A stretch of DNA of 64,000 bases from Macrotrachela quadricornifera (Eukaryota > Rotifera > Eurotatoria > Philodinida > Philodinidae), in the NCBI GenBank assembly GCA_022393335.1, contig JAJEKB010021225.1, positions 191,921 to 255,920 on the forward strand, written 5' to 3'. Made by a program: the position numbers and the translations under genes. The first letter of the stretch is position 1, and each line of letters starts with the position of its first letter. The notes below the pieces were generated by a model. The model ran no database searches and was not told the origin of the DNA. It saw only the letters and a program-made list of their open reading frames with translations. Of this stretch, positions 11,874-24,030 are shown piece after piece.

Positions 11874-12289
11874 AAGATTACTATAAATATAAAGAATAAC
11901 ACTCTATATAAATAAATTGTTAACGTATGGCAATGGTATTCATGGGATATAAATAGTCCAAAATGTTTTATTTAGAAACAAATAAAACTATATTGCATAA
12001 TATAAATAATAAAGCAATAAAGTCAATTACTGTAACAAAAGACCGAAGAGTGCGCTATATGAGGACGCTGGTATTTTGTATAATCTCTCAAGTCAGCCTA
12101 TGAATCATTGATACGCGCACGTACGCTTTTTGCTGGTTTAACATTGATAGATTTAGAAAGAACTTTTTTGGGTATTGGCAGTCAGAAAAGCATCTTATTT
12201 CGTTCAAATGATTTTTCAGATTACAACTATTTAAATGAATAATGAATTTAATCGATACTATATAAAAATTCGTACTATTTTGTAAATAG
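11874..12289. other. 3' region of the MFS gene
   Basis: AATAAA-type signals occur at 11911, 11981 and 12014 among AT-rich sequence, consistent with the transporter's 3' UTR. I see nothing else. Confidence 0.4.
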
Positions 12290-12930
12290 ATTCAAAGACA
12301 ATTCACGAAGAACTTTTAGCAACTTTGGGATCTAGCATTCCATCATATCCAACAATTGCAAAATGAGCAAAACGCTTTCGTGAAGGAAGAAAAGATGCCA
12401 ACGATGATCCTTGATCTAGTCATCCACTGTTCAAACTTAAAGATGAAAATATTTGACTGATTAGACAAATTATCAGCAATGATCCATATTCAACTTGAGG
12501 GTGAAATTATAATGGAGACATCTCTCTCTAATAGTACAACAGAATAAACTATTTACAATTGCCGAAGAGATGAAAAAAATTGCATCTCATTGATTACCCC
12601 ATCAAATGAATGATGAACAAAAGCAGCAATAAGTTAGACTTAGCCGGAAAAATTCAGTAAAATCTCAAGATTGTGGTTCCTGGCGACTATGTGATATAAT
12701 AACAGATGATGAGACGGGGATTTACCATAGGCAAATTTATTACAAGACAACAAAAAGAAGCTGGCTTGGAGAAGGTGAAGCATGAACTGTGATTATTGGC
12801 TAAATGATTACATGAATCGTATTCTAACTGACCAACCAAATGAAAAGTCATTATCTCGTTCGGTATTCAAGGTGGTGAAAAATATCCCAGAAGAATTTAA
12901 AAAACTTTTGACAAACTATTATAAAGCATA
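12290..12930 (+). pseudogene. Degenerate mariner-family transposase
   Basis: The plus-strand translation, through stops and frameshifts, shows the order of a mariner transposase. An N-terminal HTH appears at 12301 (IHEELLATLGSSIPSYPTIA, then KRFREGRKDA). A catalytic-region remnant ITDDETGIYH at 12700-12725 corresponds to the family's TGDETW. A C-terminal tail ends near 12930. The Trp expected after PTIAK is TGA, and several other stops follow. Many indels make it old and inactive. I could not identify the terminal inverted repeats. Confidence 0.8.
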
Positions 12931-13383
12931 GAACTTTGTATAAATAATCATGATGACTATTCTGAACACTTAACAAAATAAAACTTGAACTCTTTCTTTC
13001 TTTTTATATTTTTTTAAAAAGAATCTTAGAACTTTTGGTTAGACCTAGGTATATATGTGGTACGCAACTTTCGTAGATACATGTGAAAATAATAAATAAA
13101 AATTTTGTTATTTCTAATAAGATAGAATAGAAGTAAATTTTTATTATTTTTTTTCAATATTAGTGTCATTTTAATCGTCACATATATAAATATTTATTTT
13201 GTCTAACATTATATATTTCCATAGGAAAAAAATAATTCTATTCCATCTCGTATTTAAAGAACACGATTATTTTCTTTTTTCTTTCTTCTTTCCTTTTTCC
13301 AAAGAATATAAATATAGAAATAAAAAATTTTATTTTGTATTTTTTGATCCTCATTTTGATAAATTAATTCTATTGTTACCATT
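12931..13383. other. 5' region of the second B-box gene
   Basis: AT-rich. A 69-codon open frame (13199-13408) overlaps the start of the next gene in another frame and is Phe/Lys low complexity, so I do not call it. Confidence 0.4.
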
Positions 13384-14682
13384 ATGTATCGATCATGTGC
13401 TATTGTAACATGTAAACAAACATCCCGTGTTTTATGTCATTGTTGTAATAAGAATCTTTGTCTTGATCATTTATCCAATCATAATAATTTAATTAATTAT
13501 CAATCGAATTCCTTAATTGTTCAAGTTAATTTATTAAATGATCAATTAAAAAGAATTGATATTGAAAAATTATTTGATAATACACATCGAAAATTAGAAA
13601 AATGGAAAGATGATATCATCAAAAAAATTTATCGTTTTTATGATAATAAATGTGAAGACTTTCATCGATATTATATTCAACAAATTCATCAACAACAAAA
13701 AGATATCGACGATATATATATTAAATTAACTGAAAATATTATTAATGAAAATAATATGAATGAATTTCAATCAAAAATTATTGATATTAAACAAAAATTA
13801 GATATTATTGAACAGAATAATATTCCAATTAATATTAATTATTTATCAATAGATAATAATTTAATTACAATTGGAGAATCAAAAACTCAAGATTTTGATA
13901 TAACAAATCTTTCATCACCTTATTATACATTAAATTATTCTGAAAAATTAGGATCAGCACTTGCTATAAATGATCAATTTTTATTAATTGATCAAAATCC
14001 AATATTAACTTTATTTGATTCAAATTTAACAATTATTCAACAATCATTATGGAAATATGGAAATATTAATGATATGTGTTGGTCATCTCAATTATCAAGT
14101 TTTATTATAATTACAGATAAAAATAAAACATTATTAGTAGATCAAAATGATTTATTAATTAATTCTATTAAAGAATTTAATAATCAATTATGGATATCAT
14201 GTACATGTTATAATTCATTATTATATTTATTATCATCTAATAATGCTATTATTGAATATTCTCTATATCCATTAATTTCTTATACAAGACGTTGGGATCC
14301 TCCAATAACTTGTAAAAAAAATGAATTTATTAAACATATTAATTGTAATTATAATACATTTGCTTTAATAGTTGTATCTATTTCGAATAAAAATGTTTGT
14401 TTAATACTTCGATCATTAACAACATTTGATCAATTATATTCAATTGTTCTTGACATTAAACATTCATTATATCATTTACCAATTCGTTGTTGTTCACTTA
14501 AAGATAATCAATGGCTTGTTATTGATGGAAATACATCACAATTATTTCATATTGATAACGATAAAAAATTAAAAGGAATACTTACATATAATTCACCACC
14601 TTATAATGCTATTTTATTTGATTCAAATAAACTTGTTATACGAACTGAAGATACTATAAACTTTCATCAATTATTATATTGA
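13384..14682 (+). CDS. B-box-type zinc finger / coiled-coil protein, second paralogue
   Basis: An intronless 432-residue protein built like the one at 3443-4753. Residues 5-30 form a Cys/His cluster (C5, C10, C18, C21, C26, H29). A long helical, Lys/Gln/Ile-rich stretch (about 35-150) follows, then a propeller-like C-terminal half with the same landmarks (NDMCWSSQLSSFIIIT, WISCTCYNSLLYL, QWLVIDGNTSQLFHI, TINFHQ at the end). The two copies have clearly diverged but no gap disrupts their alignment by eye. A decayed third copy of the C-terminal end follows at about 15125-15423. That makes a small paralogue cluster interrupted by the F-box and MFS genes. Function unknown. Confidence 0.85.
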   Translation: MYRSCAIVTCKQTSRVLCHCCNKNLCLDHLSNHNNLINYQSNSLIVQVNLLNDQLKRIDIEKLFDNTHRKLEKWKDDIIKKIYRFYDNKCEDFHRYYIQQIHQQQKDIDDIYIKLTENIINENNMNEFQSKIIDIKQKLDIIEQNNIPININYLSIDNNLITIGESKTQDFDITNLSSPYYTLNYSEKLGSALAINDQFLLIDQNPILTLFDSNLTIIQQSLWKYGNINDMCWSSQLSSFIIITDKNKTLLVDQNDLLINSIKEFNNQLWISCTCYNSLLYLLSSNNAIIEYSLYPLISYTRRWDPPITCKKNEFIKHINCNYNTFALIVVSISNKNVCLILRSLTTFDQLYSIVLDIKHSLYHLPIRCCSLKDNQWLVIDGNTSQLFHIDNDKKLKGILTYNSPPYNAILFDSNKLVIRTEDTINFHQLLY

Positions 14683-15124
14683 CTATCGAAATTAATTTCA
14701 TTATTTAACTTTTAAAACATTCTTTTTTTGTTTATTTTAAATTTATTTTTTCTGAAAGTAATACATGGTTGAAAAGTTCTTGGATGTATTTACAATAAAT
14801 CACAAGCTGTCGATTAGAGCCAAAATTTTTTGCTTAAGAATAGTGTGGGACGTTTTTGAAAGTAATGACGAACCACAAAGCTTTCTTGATTCTATAATTC
14901 CTTTTTTTGTACATACTATAAATTATCGGAGACGGTCATTTTTTAGAGCAGACATTGCTTTACAAAATATTATGGTTAGTTTTACTTAAGTCATGAAACT
15001 ACAATTCTTTGTCATCATTCGAAAGAACATAATGATTGGATACATTTTTAATTAAACTCTTTAGTCAATGGAATTGATAAGTTAATAAAGAAATTATCTA
15101 ATGAATAAATAAATTACAGAAAAA
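14683..15124. other. Spacer between B-box gene and its decayed copy
   Basis: Contains an open frame of 74 codons (14765-14989) that I do not recognise. It may be further debris of the decayed copy or chance. Confidence 0.3.
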
Positions 15125-15423
15125 TATTTCTCAAATCAATCAACAATTGCTAAACTTATCAATTTTTCATCGATATTTGAACTAATTCAACAATGGAAAT
15201 CTCTTCATTCGCATCAACAACATGATAGTATTTATAATAATTAAACATTTGCTTTAATCATCGAAGATTCTTTTAGTAATACACTACATATTGATCTTCA
15301 ATAGAAATTCATACGCATATAAATCATCAACTTGGAATGTAATTCTACTTGGTTTCAACATTATGGTTATATAAATAGAGAATACTTTGAATTTTCATCA
15401 AATTTACGAAAATCTATAGAATA
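15125..15423 (+). pseudogene. C-terminal fragment of a third B-box/propeller paralogue
   Basis: Translating in shifting frames gives QQWKSLHSHQQ-like, then TFALIIEDSFSN, then AYKSSTWNVILLGFN, then IENTLNFHQIY. The last two align with TYNSPPYNAILFDSN and TEDTINFHQLLY at the end of the preceding gene. At least one in-frame stop (after 15373) and frameshifts break it, and the N-terminal zinc finger is gone. It is a tandem duplicate in decay. Confidence 0.7.
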
Positions 15424-16250
15424 AAAAAGCTTTATTACAATAATATTTCTTTAACATACATGAAGAACTGTGGTTCTTATCAATGGAATAGACAAAAGTT
15501 GACGTGATCAAATTTCGACTGTACGAAGACGATATATTTCTTTTTTTTTATTGTATAAGATGAATTCGTTTTTTCTTATTTATTCATTTTAAGATTTTAT
15601 TTACATATCACAAATATGAATTTCGTTTATTTAACGGTCACAAATTGAGTATTTTCTATATTGATGAATAGAAAAGAAGCGGTCACTCACATGATCATTT
15701 TTTTTTTATTCAAACAAAAACGTGATCAGTGAATAAGTTTGACCCCATCATATTCATATAATACGTTGAACTTTTCTTATTTAAATATGTGAACTCGGTG
15801 CGAGATTGGTTGATGAAATGTAAAGATGGTGATCAATTGTAGGGTATGCCACGATGGTCACGAGTTTATTTTTCTCCCCTTGTTCGGTCAAACATATCGT
15901 GTATATTTTTTATTTTTTGTTCCTCTTTTCTTTTCCCCCTCAGACATGATGTTCTTATCGACCAACCCTGGATGAGAGAGTAACTAACGGCTACCGACTA
16001 ATATATATTTTTTCTTTCATTCTCTCTTCATAGTATCGTGACCGTTTGTAAAGAAAAGGTCACTACTATTTTACTATTACTATCACATTCTCTATATTTT
16101 TCTCGTACTTCGTTCTATAATTTCTCTCATTTCTTGTTGAACTTCATCGTTATATTCGCTCGATTCATTCACATTCTTCCTCACCACCATCGATATACAT
16201 TTAGACCCGTTGATTTTTCCTCGTATCAATTTATTATCATCATCATCATC
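15424..16250. other. Upstream region of the DDE-like gene
   Basis: Pyrimidine-rich in its second half, with (TCA)n just before the ATG at 16251. A 123-codon open frame starting at 16038 runs into exon 1 and merely extends it through the leader. I regard the leader part as untranslated because it is Phe/Leu/His low complexity. Confidence 0.4.
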
Positions 16251-19200
16251 ATGCCTACAAGATCAGGCAAAAAAACGAATGGTGCAAGTCTATATAAAAC
16301 ATTCGTTGATGCTTATATGAAAGCTCGTCCTAGTATTAAACGTTCCGTAAGTTATTATTCATATATATCCGAGAAAAAAAAACAAATTCAACATATGATT
16401 TCATTATAAATGAATTATATTCATTTAGGTTAAACATCATGATGCTCAAGTTGAATGGAATGAAATAAAATCTAATGAAGAATTAGTTCGAGAAAAAATT
16501 GAAGAATATTTAGAAATGTATGCTAAATTAGGTGAACCTGAAAATGAAGGTCTTGCACGTCCACCATCACCTGTTGAACAAGAACGAAAAGATAATCGTG
16601 GACGACCACGAAAAAATGCTAAAAAACCTACAACAACAACAACAACATCAAATGAAACAGCTAATAAAGAAAATGGAGGTGAAAAAAAATCTAAAGATGA
16701 AGAATGGAATGGTCTTGATGATCTTGATGATGATGATGATGAAGAAGAAGAAGAAATTGAAAAGAAGAAAAAGAAAAAAAAAAGTTATTATGTAAAAAAA
16801 CGTAAAACAAATGATAATGAGATTATTCAAGATCCATCAAAAGTATCACAAACAGCTGGTCCATTAGAACCATTACCAAAAAAAATTCGTCAACCAGCAC
16901 AAGAACGTGCTTATAAAGAATTAAGTGCAATTAATGAACGTATTGCTTCATTAGTACAAGTTAGACAAATGGGTTTAGCAACAGCAGAAAATAAAAAACA
17001 ATTAAAACAATTAATTGTTGATAGAAAAAAGAAAGCTTATGAATTAAAACGTCTTCAATCAAAACAACGTGCATCAAATAAATATAGAAATAAACAAAAA
17101 AAAATTGTAAGAAAAAAAAATTTTGGTTTGTTTTTTGGATAAAAATATCTTTTTTTTGTGTGTTTAGGTTGATAATTTATTAGAATCAAAACCAGAATTA
17201 CAACCACAATTAAATAAACTGTATCGTCGTGGTGTTGGTCGACCACGTGTTGAAGAACAATGTCCTGATTTATTACAAATTATTGAAGAAATTGCTAAAG
17301 TTGGTGGTGCAAGTGATGATCGACGACGATCAGAAACAATTCGTCCTTGTTTAACATTAGATGATTTACGTGAAAAAATAAAACAACGTGGTTATGATAT
17401 TAAACGAACAACACTTTATTATCGGTAAACTAACAAAAAAAAAATAATAAAGAAAATGGTGCTTGTACCTTCCACAACACCAGTTCCTTTATTCTTAATA
17501 AAAAAATTAAAAAAAAAATAAAAATCGAAATTTTTTTTTTAGTTTATTACCTCATCGTGCCTCATCAATTGAAGGTCGTCGACATATTCAAACAGTTCCA
17601 GTTCGTCTTCGTCGTGCACAAAATGATGAACATGGTAAACATGAAGATGGTCATTTTGCAACAGCAACAATTCGTTATATGAAAGATTTAGCATCTATAT
17701 TTGGAAATGATTGTGTTTTTTATTTATCACAAGATGATAAATGTAAAGTTCCACTTGGTTTACCAGCAGCTCGTGTTCAAGCACCAATGTTAATGCATTT
17801 GGATTATCGTATACGTTTACCAGATCACGATTGGACAGTTGCACCACGACATCAACTTACACCAAGTGTTTATGCTGCATGTCTTTTATCAGAAGATGGA
17901 GATTTAGGTTATTCAGGTCCAACATATATAGCAATACGTTCAGCTAAACATGATCAATCAAATGCTGAATCACATGCAATTGATTTTGATCGTCTTGTTT
18001 CTTTAAAAGAATTTGAAAAAGTTGCACGTGATGAAACAGGACAAGTTAAACCAATTGTTATTGTTACTGTTGATGGTGGTCCTGATGAAAATCCACGTTT
18101 TCCAAAAACACTTGTTGCTAGTATAAGAAAATTTAAAAAATATAATATGGATGCACTTTTTGTTCTTACACATGCGTAAGTTTTTATTATTTATTTAACA
18201 AAATTTAAAAACAAAAACAGTGGATTTATTTTCATTTTAGTCCTGGTCAATCAGCTTATAATATTGTTGAACGTCGTATGGCACCATTATCTCATGATTT
18301 AGCTGGTCTTATTTTACCACATGATCATTTTGGTTCACATTTAAATGATTCTGGTTCAACAATAAATGTTGATTTAGAAAAATTAAATTTTCGTAAAGCT
18401 GGACAAATATTAGCTGAAACATGGAATCAAACAGTTATTGATAGTTATCCATGTTATGCTGAATATATTAATCCACCAGTTACATCAGAAGATGAACGTC
18501 GACAAGTTGATGTTAAATTTATTATGGATGAATTATTACGACAGTAAGATTTTATTTAATTAATTAATTAATATGTATATATACATATACAAATTGTTTT
18601 ATTAATAGAGTTTGTGCTGAAGAAGAAGCTGAAGAAGGACATGAATTTCGTATAAGTGCACGAGATGAATATTATCAAGAAAATGCTCGTCCACCACGAG
18701 AAAAATTTGGTGACATACCTAAATATGATATTGATGAATATTGGTGTGCAATGCATGTTTTACAAACTCAATATACATTACAAATAGTTCGATGTAATTC
18801 ATTGGAATGTTGTGGACCATGGCGTTCAAATTATATTGAAGTATTTCCACATAGATTTTTACCATCACCTGTACCATTTGAACGTACACCATATGGTGTT
18901 CGTATGGCAGAAAAAGATTATCAAAAAGGACAATTTTATGGTTCATTATTTCAACGTATTCAATTTCATGGTGTTGTTATTGAAAATACAAAAGTAAAAA
19001 TAAAAAATATTTATTTTAAATAAAAAAATATATGTATTTATTTAGAATGAAATGTTACCATTTGATTATTGTTGTTCATCAGTTAAAAAAGAAATTCGAA
19101 AACGTACATGTAAAATATGTAATCAATATATTCCATCAGCTTATAGAATGAAAAATCATTATAAAATTCATGCAGAACATTATGACGATTTTGATCATGA

Positions 19201-19453
19201 ACAAGATGATATGTTATCAGCAACAACAAATGATATAAGAAATTCAAATGAAAATCAAACAACAATATCAACACCACCTGTATTTAAAACTGAAATGTTA
19301 GATTGGCTTCGTTCAGATTTTGATGAATTTGATTTGGGTCCAGCACCAACACAACTTGCAAGTGATCGTGTTACACGTTCAATGAAAAAATTACGTGTTG
19401 AAGAAAAAGTAGAAGAAGAAGAAAACAATCAAGATTGGGTACATGTAGAATAA
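16251..19453 (+). CDS. Seven-exon nuclear protein with DDE/RNase-H-like core and C-terminal C2H2 finger
   Basis: Exons 16251-16346, 16429-17106, 17168-17424, 17543-18175, 18241-18543, 18609-18993 and 19046-19453 join in frame through GT...AG introns of 52-118 bases into 919 residues. The N-terminal third is charged, with an AT-hook-like RGRPRKN and an acidic run followed by a Lys run. The core (about 340-700) contains SQDDKCKVPLGLPAA (D408/D409) and VTVDGGPDENPR (D521), then ILPHDHFGSHLND. The spacing and the beta-strands before the two Asp are what a DDE transposase/integrase fold shows. Residues 806-826 are a C-x2-C-x12-H-x3-H zinc finger. The C-tail is acidic. I recall long uncharacterised invertebrate proteins with the same VPLGLPAA and GGPDENPR motifs. 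The full-length frame, seven exons and absence of terminal repeats suggest a domesticated transposase (inference). An autonomous element with introns is the alternative. Confidence 0.75.
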
Positions 19454-19992
19454 ACATATTTAGTAGTTAACATCTTTTTTTTTTGTTTTTAATAATATTA
19501 TTTCAGTGTAGCATTTTTTTTTCTTTGGTTCTTTTTTTTTTGTAATTTATGGTTTTTGTAGTCTTTTCAAATTTTTTTTTCTTTTCTTTTGTTTGATGTT
19601 GTTTTTTTTTTTTGTTTATGAAAGTATATAAATGTGTTTAAATAAATATATGACGAAACTTTTTCATAATGATTTTGTTTTATTTAAATAAGAAAATTTC
19701 TATAAAAGGTGTTCCATAAGTCCTGACTGAATTTGTATTATAAATTTTTCTAATATATGTTCGATGAAAAGATGAAGTAAAACACAATTTGCATTATAGA
19801 CTTAAGGATATGGATTAGTAGACCGGATGAATCGAATCTCAATAATAAAAACCCTGTATCTTTTCAGTTTGTATTTAATATTTTCGCACATTTCTAAGCT
19901 TATAACTTTCTTACTATATGAATTAATGAGATCAATGAAAACCTATTTTTGTAAAATTGGCATATGTATTATATTAGTTCATAGAATTAGAA
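19454..19992. other. 3' UTR of the DDE-like gene and convergent spacer
   Basis: T-rich, with an AATAAA-type signal at 19640-19650. At 19708-19730 the string AAGGTGTTCCATAAGTCC resembles a Tc1/mariner terminal repeat, but I found no inverted partner nearby. Confidence 0.4.
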
Positions 19993-22164
19993 TTAAATCG
20001 ATTGTTTTTTTAAAGAAAGACGATTAATATGCTGTTCAATTCGAATAACATCAGGATGATTTGATGATAATAAATGATGAAACATATTTAATGATTTTTC
20101 ATAATATAAAAATGCTTGTTGTATAAGACCTTTAAGTTCATAAATAAGACCAATATTTTCAAATATTTTTGCAATTTCTAAATGTTGAGATGGAAGAGAT
20201 TTTTTCGCAATATTCAATGATAAATTACAATGTTCTAATGCTAAATCATATTGTCCTAAACATCTATAAATAATCCCAATACATGCATGAGAATGAACTA
20301 AATGTGGATGATCATTAGGAAGATGTTTTTCCATAATTGCTAAAGCTTTTTTATTATATTCTAATGCTTGAAAATATTTTTTTTCTTGTTCATAAACACC
20401 TCCTATATTATTGAAACACATTGCTACATCAGGATGATCTTCACCAAATGTTTTTATATAAATATTTAATGCTTTTTGATAAAAATCAAGTGCTTGTATA
20501 TTATTATTTAATTTTGAATATACAATAGCTATACTATTATATGTATTTGCAATATTAGGATGATTTAATCCTAAAAATTGAATACCAATTGTTAATGTTT
20601 TATTATACCATTTGAGACTTGATTCATAATCACCTTGTTCTTGATAGACATTTCCAAGACCATGATAACAAGCAGCAATATCTTGATCATTATTAGGTAA
20701 TTGTTTTAAAAAACGATGAAAATATTTTTCTGAATGATTTAATTTTCCCATTTCTGCAAGTAAACGACCAAATGTTAAAAGTGTTGTTTCTTTATTACCA
20801 TATTTATTTTTCATATATTCAAAAAGTGATTTTAATTGATAATCATTATTTGAACATAATTCTATTTGAATAATCCATATCCTATCATCATTATCATAAT
20901 TAATATTTTTTAATCTAAAAATTGATCCAACCATAAAAAGAATTTCATCTTCTTGTGAAAAATAACTAAATGATGTTATATTACTAAATGGTTTAATATT
21001 ATCAAGTTGAGGATTTGCATCTATTTCAAAAAGAACACATTCAAGATTATTTGAAGAATTTGAAAATGATAAAAATGCTTGAGCTTGTTGACGATTAAGA
21101 CTTGTTGATAGAAATGAATTAATTGAAATAAATTCACCTACGACACTTTTTAATCCATTAATTTCTTCTTTTGACATCATTTGACCTCGATAAACACGAA
21201 TAGATGATGTACATTTATTTTTTTCTAATTCTTCTTCAATATCACGAATAAAAAATCGAAATAAATATAATAAATCAATATTTTGTACTCGAAATGCTTT
21301 ATTTAATAGACGATATAGAAATGATTCTCTTGTATACCACCATAAAGCTCGTTCGGATCGATATTCTTTTTCAAATTCTTTAATTATTTTTAATTCAAAA
21401 GAATTATCTTTATATTGATATTTACATAATGATATAAATTCATTTTTATCTATAGAAGTTGATTTCATTCGAATAAGACAATCAATTAATAATTGTAAAT
21501 GCATAAATTCACCATTTAATTTACTTGTTGATTGATCATCATTTGTTATATTTGATTTAAATATACTAATTGTTAATGATTCATCAATTTTATAATGTTG
21601 TCGTTGAATTTGTTCTGTTCGAATTTTATGAATAAGTTCATCCAATTGAACAATTACACCTTTTACCTAAAACATATCAAAATTTCAAACACTTTTTATT
21701 TGATGTTCCCAAAACTTTTATTAAATTCTAAATGTACTCAAACTCTGAACGAAGAATGTTTACATATTCACTGTATTATAGGCTTTATCTAAAAGATTGT
21801 TACAATTTTTACGAACTTTATTATATTGTTTTGTCCATAGTTCATTTTCTTTTTTGTACATACAATAAATATAAATGGAAATAATCTGTTTAAGTTGATA
21901 AATTTCAGGTACAATAAGTTTACCTAATTGTCCATTAACTATAAAAATAATTTGATCATCTTTTGATGTCGATTGAATATATTCAAGACATTGAGAATAA
22001 TCTTCAAAAGTAATTAAATGATTAGTTAATGTGTGAAGATACTTTTGAGTTTGAATATTTTCTTTGGAATTATTTATTGAATTATCAAGCCAAATTAATG
22101 ATAATGTTTCAAGATTTTGGTTATTTAACTCTTCAATTGATATATTTGTTAAAGATTCAGACAT
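19993..22164 (-). CDS. NAD-arginine ADP-ribosyltransferase with kinesin-light-chain-type TPRs
   Basis: Two exons on the minus strand, 22164-21772 and 21666-19993, join at phase 0 across a 105-base intron (AYNT|VKGVIVQ) to give 688 residues. Residues about 15-130 form an alpha/beta domain (IIFIVNGQLGKLIVPEIYQL, then IYIYCMYKKENELW) that recalls a TIR- or receiver-like fold and precedes ART domains in bdelloid proteins I remember. Residues about 250-400 are an R-S-E class ADP-ribosyltransferase: YRGQ at 290-293, FLSTS at 316-320 and the ExE pair EDE at 370-372. All catalytic residues are present. Residues about 430-680 contain roughly six 42-residue TPRs of kinesin-light-chain type (HPxxA...YNxIAxVY...ALxxYxKALxI). 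The protein would transfer ADP-ribose from NAD to Arg on partners chosen by the TPRs. There is no signal peptide, so it is probably cytosolic. The biological role is unknown. Confidence 0.85.
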
Positions 22165-23451
22165 ATTTATGATTAAAGAAATAGATAATAGAATTTAATA
22201 CCTTGTTTTCTTCAGTAGAAAGTGTTTTCTGTGCGTGTCTATCGCTCATGGTATTCATTGGATGGCATGCCATTAAATTTAAAGCAGAAATTTTACTAGA
22301 GAAACGAGACAAAAAAATGCACTAAAGATTTCTTTTGACTAAAGAAAAGAAAAAAAATACTTATGTAAGAATTTTTATAATGTAAGAAGTCGTCCAACCA
22401 TCATCTTTTCCGTTCATATGAAGGTTTGATGAGCTCAATTTATATCAGAAATTCATTGATTCTTAAAAACATTGTTTAACTACAATGTTATTCAAATTCA
22501 ATTAATAGAGATTTCTTGTTAAATTTATTTAATCATTATGTTATTAACGTATATGAATGTATATTTTCATCGATTGTTAAAATATTTGAAACATCGCTGC
22601 ACATGTTAATTAGTCAATGGAATCTGAATTAACATTGATTCAGTATCAATATGCAAAATAGAGTTGTTCAAATGTTATATCTTGAACATATTTTGCAAAT
22701 AATAAGACATAGCAGTATCACTTCCCACCCAAGATAGAAAACGTTTCGAAGACTTCTCTGATTCAGTACAGGACTTGGCCGATACTTTCGCCATTTTTTC
22801 AAATCGAGATATACGTTGATCAAAAAAGTCTTACAACTGTTCGAGTATGATGGGAAGTGGCATTAGCATGTTATTTATTCATTGTGAATATCAGAAAAAT
22901 CACTAGAGCAGATAAAAACGAATTCAATTGAGCAGCTTTTGCAGAGCTTTTTATGGTGCATTATTTCGAATAGAATTCAACATTTTGTCATTTACTTAAG
23001 CCGAGATTTTAAACTGCATTTCATAATCAATGTAAATACACTGAAAGATGCAGCACATTCCGGGCTTTCTTCTTACGTATAGTAAATTTAAAAATAAGAA
23101 CCCTAGATCATGTATTCTATGTACATCATCAACGAATTATTTGTATATTGCAACATTTCGTAAAAAAAGGCAGTGAATCTTAACTAAGTACGATGATTAA
23201 AATCAAAATCATAATTTTATTTAATAAAGACGCCTAATTACAGTATATCAGATTAGATCTTTTGAATAAGAACATTATTATATTTACCAAATAAAAGTGA
23301 ATATTTTGATAAAAAAAAAACTGGTGTCATGATGTCTTATCTAGAATTTCATCATATAAGATGATGGTTACATAAAGATAGAAATATTGTTATCAACCTT
23401 TAATAAAGTATCGCATCATTTTTTTATTTATAAATTCATTCTAAAACAACG
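22165..23451. other. Intergenic between divergent ART-TPR and PY-tail genes
   Basis: About 1.3 kb shared by two divergent genes. TATA-like ATTTATAAATTC at 23424-23437 lies about 20 bases before the ATG at 23452. I found no other gene or repeat. Confidence 0.4.
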
Positions 23452-24030
23452 ATGATGAAAATACTTTTAGTCTTTCTCGTCGCTATTTTACTGCCTAGCA
23501 GTTCTTATTCTCTTTGTCCAAGTGGATGTTCATGCTTCAACGACGATACTTGTACGTATTATTGTAATTATGGTTACTGTCAGTCTCAGATTCCAATAGG
23601 AGGAAGATGTTCTGGTTATAATTTACATCCACGAGAATGTGGTTCTGGTTATTATTGTGATCCATATAGCAATGTTTGTCAATCAACAAAAAGCAACGGT
23701 GAATGGTGTATGTATTCCTACTCATGTATATCTGAATATTGTGATACTACATCAAACACATGTCGAACACGATATACAGTCGTTGATAATTGGATAGTTT
23801 CTATTCTTATGCCTAGTATCATTGTTTTTATATTATTGATAATTATTTTTATTATTATCATTGTGCGTAGACAACGACGACAAACATTTGGATATTATCA
23901 TAATCCCTACGTTGTTTTACCATCAGGTATTCCATACTCATATCAAAACTCTTATCCTGTAGGAGAATCACCACCACCACCCTATCCTGGTGCAAGCTCT
24001 ACACCATTGCCAAAAACATATCAAGGTTAA
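23452..24030 (+). CDS. Secreted/type-I membrane protein, Cys-rich ectodomain and PY tail
   Basis: An intronless 192-residue protein. Residues 1-20 are a signal peptide. Residues 21-107 hold about 15 cysteines in a CPSGCSC...C...CRSRC-like spacing (for example GYYCDPYSNVC and EYCDTTSNTC), similar to EB or prokineticin/Dickkopf-type modules. Residues about 116-140 are one long Ile-rich transmembrane segment followed by basic RRQRRQ. The cytoplasmic tail is Tyr/Pro-rich with a PPPPYP motif, a ligand for WW domains of NEDD4-type ligases. The layout resembles Shisa or VOPP1-like adaptors, which control receptor trafficking, but I see no decisive sequence match. AATAAA at 24152-24160 follows the gene. 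Confidence 0.75.
   Translation: MMKILLVFLVAILLPSSSYSLCPSGCSCFNDDTCTYYCNYGYCQSQIPIGGRCSGYNLHPRECGSGYYCDPYSNVCQSTKSNGEWCMYSYSCISEYCDTTSNTCRTRYTVVDNWIVSILMPSIIVFILLIIIFIIIIVRRQRRQTFGYYHNPYVVLPSGIPYSYQNSYPVGESPPPPYPGASSTPLPKTYQG

Noticed and set aside
16038..16409. 123-codon frame that begins upstream of the DDE-like gene and reads through its first donor
   Set aside because: The upstream part is low-complexity leader. The correct exon 1 starts at 16251 and ends at the donor after 16346.
16532..16830. Lys-rich and Phe-rich frames on both strands
   Set aside because: Shadows of the acidic/Lys low-complexity stretch in exon 2 of the DDE-like gene.
19708..19730. AAGGTGTTCCATAAGTCC, resembling a Tc1/mariner terminal repeat
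   Set aside because: No inverted partner within several kilobases, so it may be chance or a solo end.
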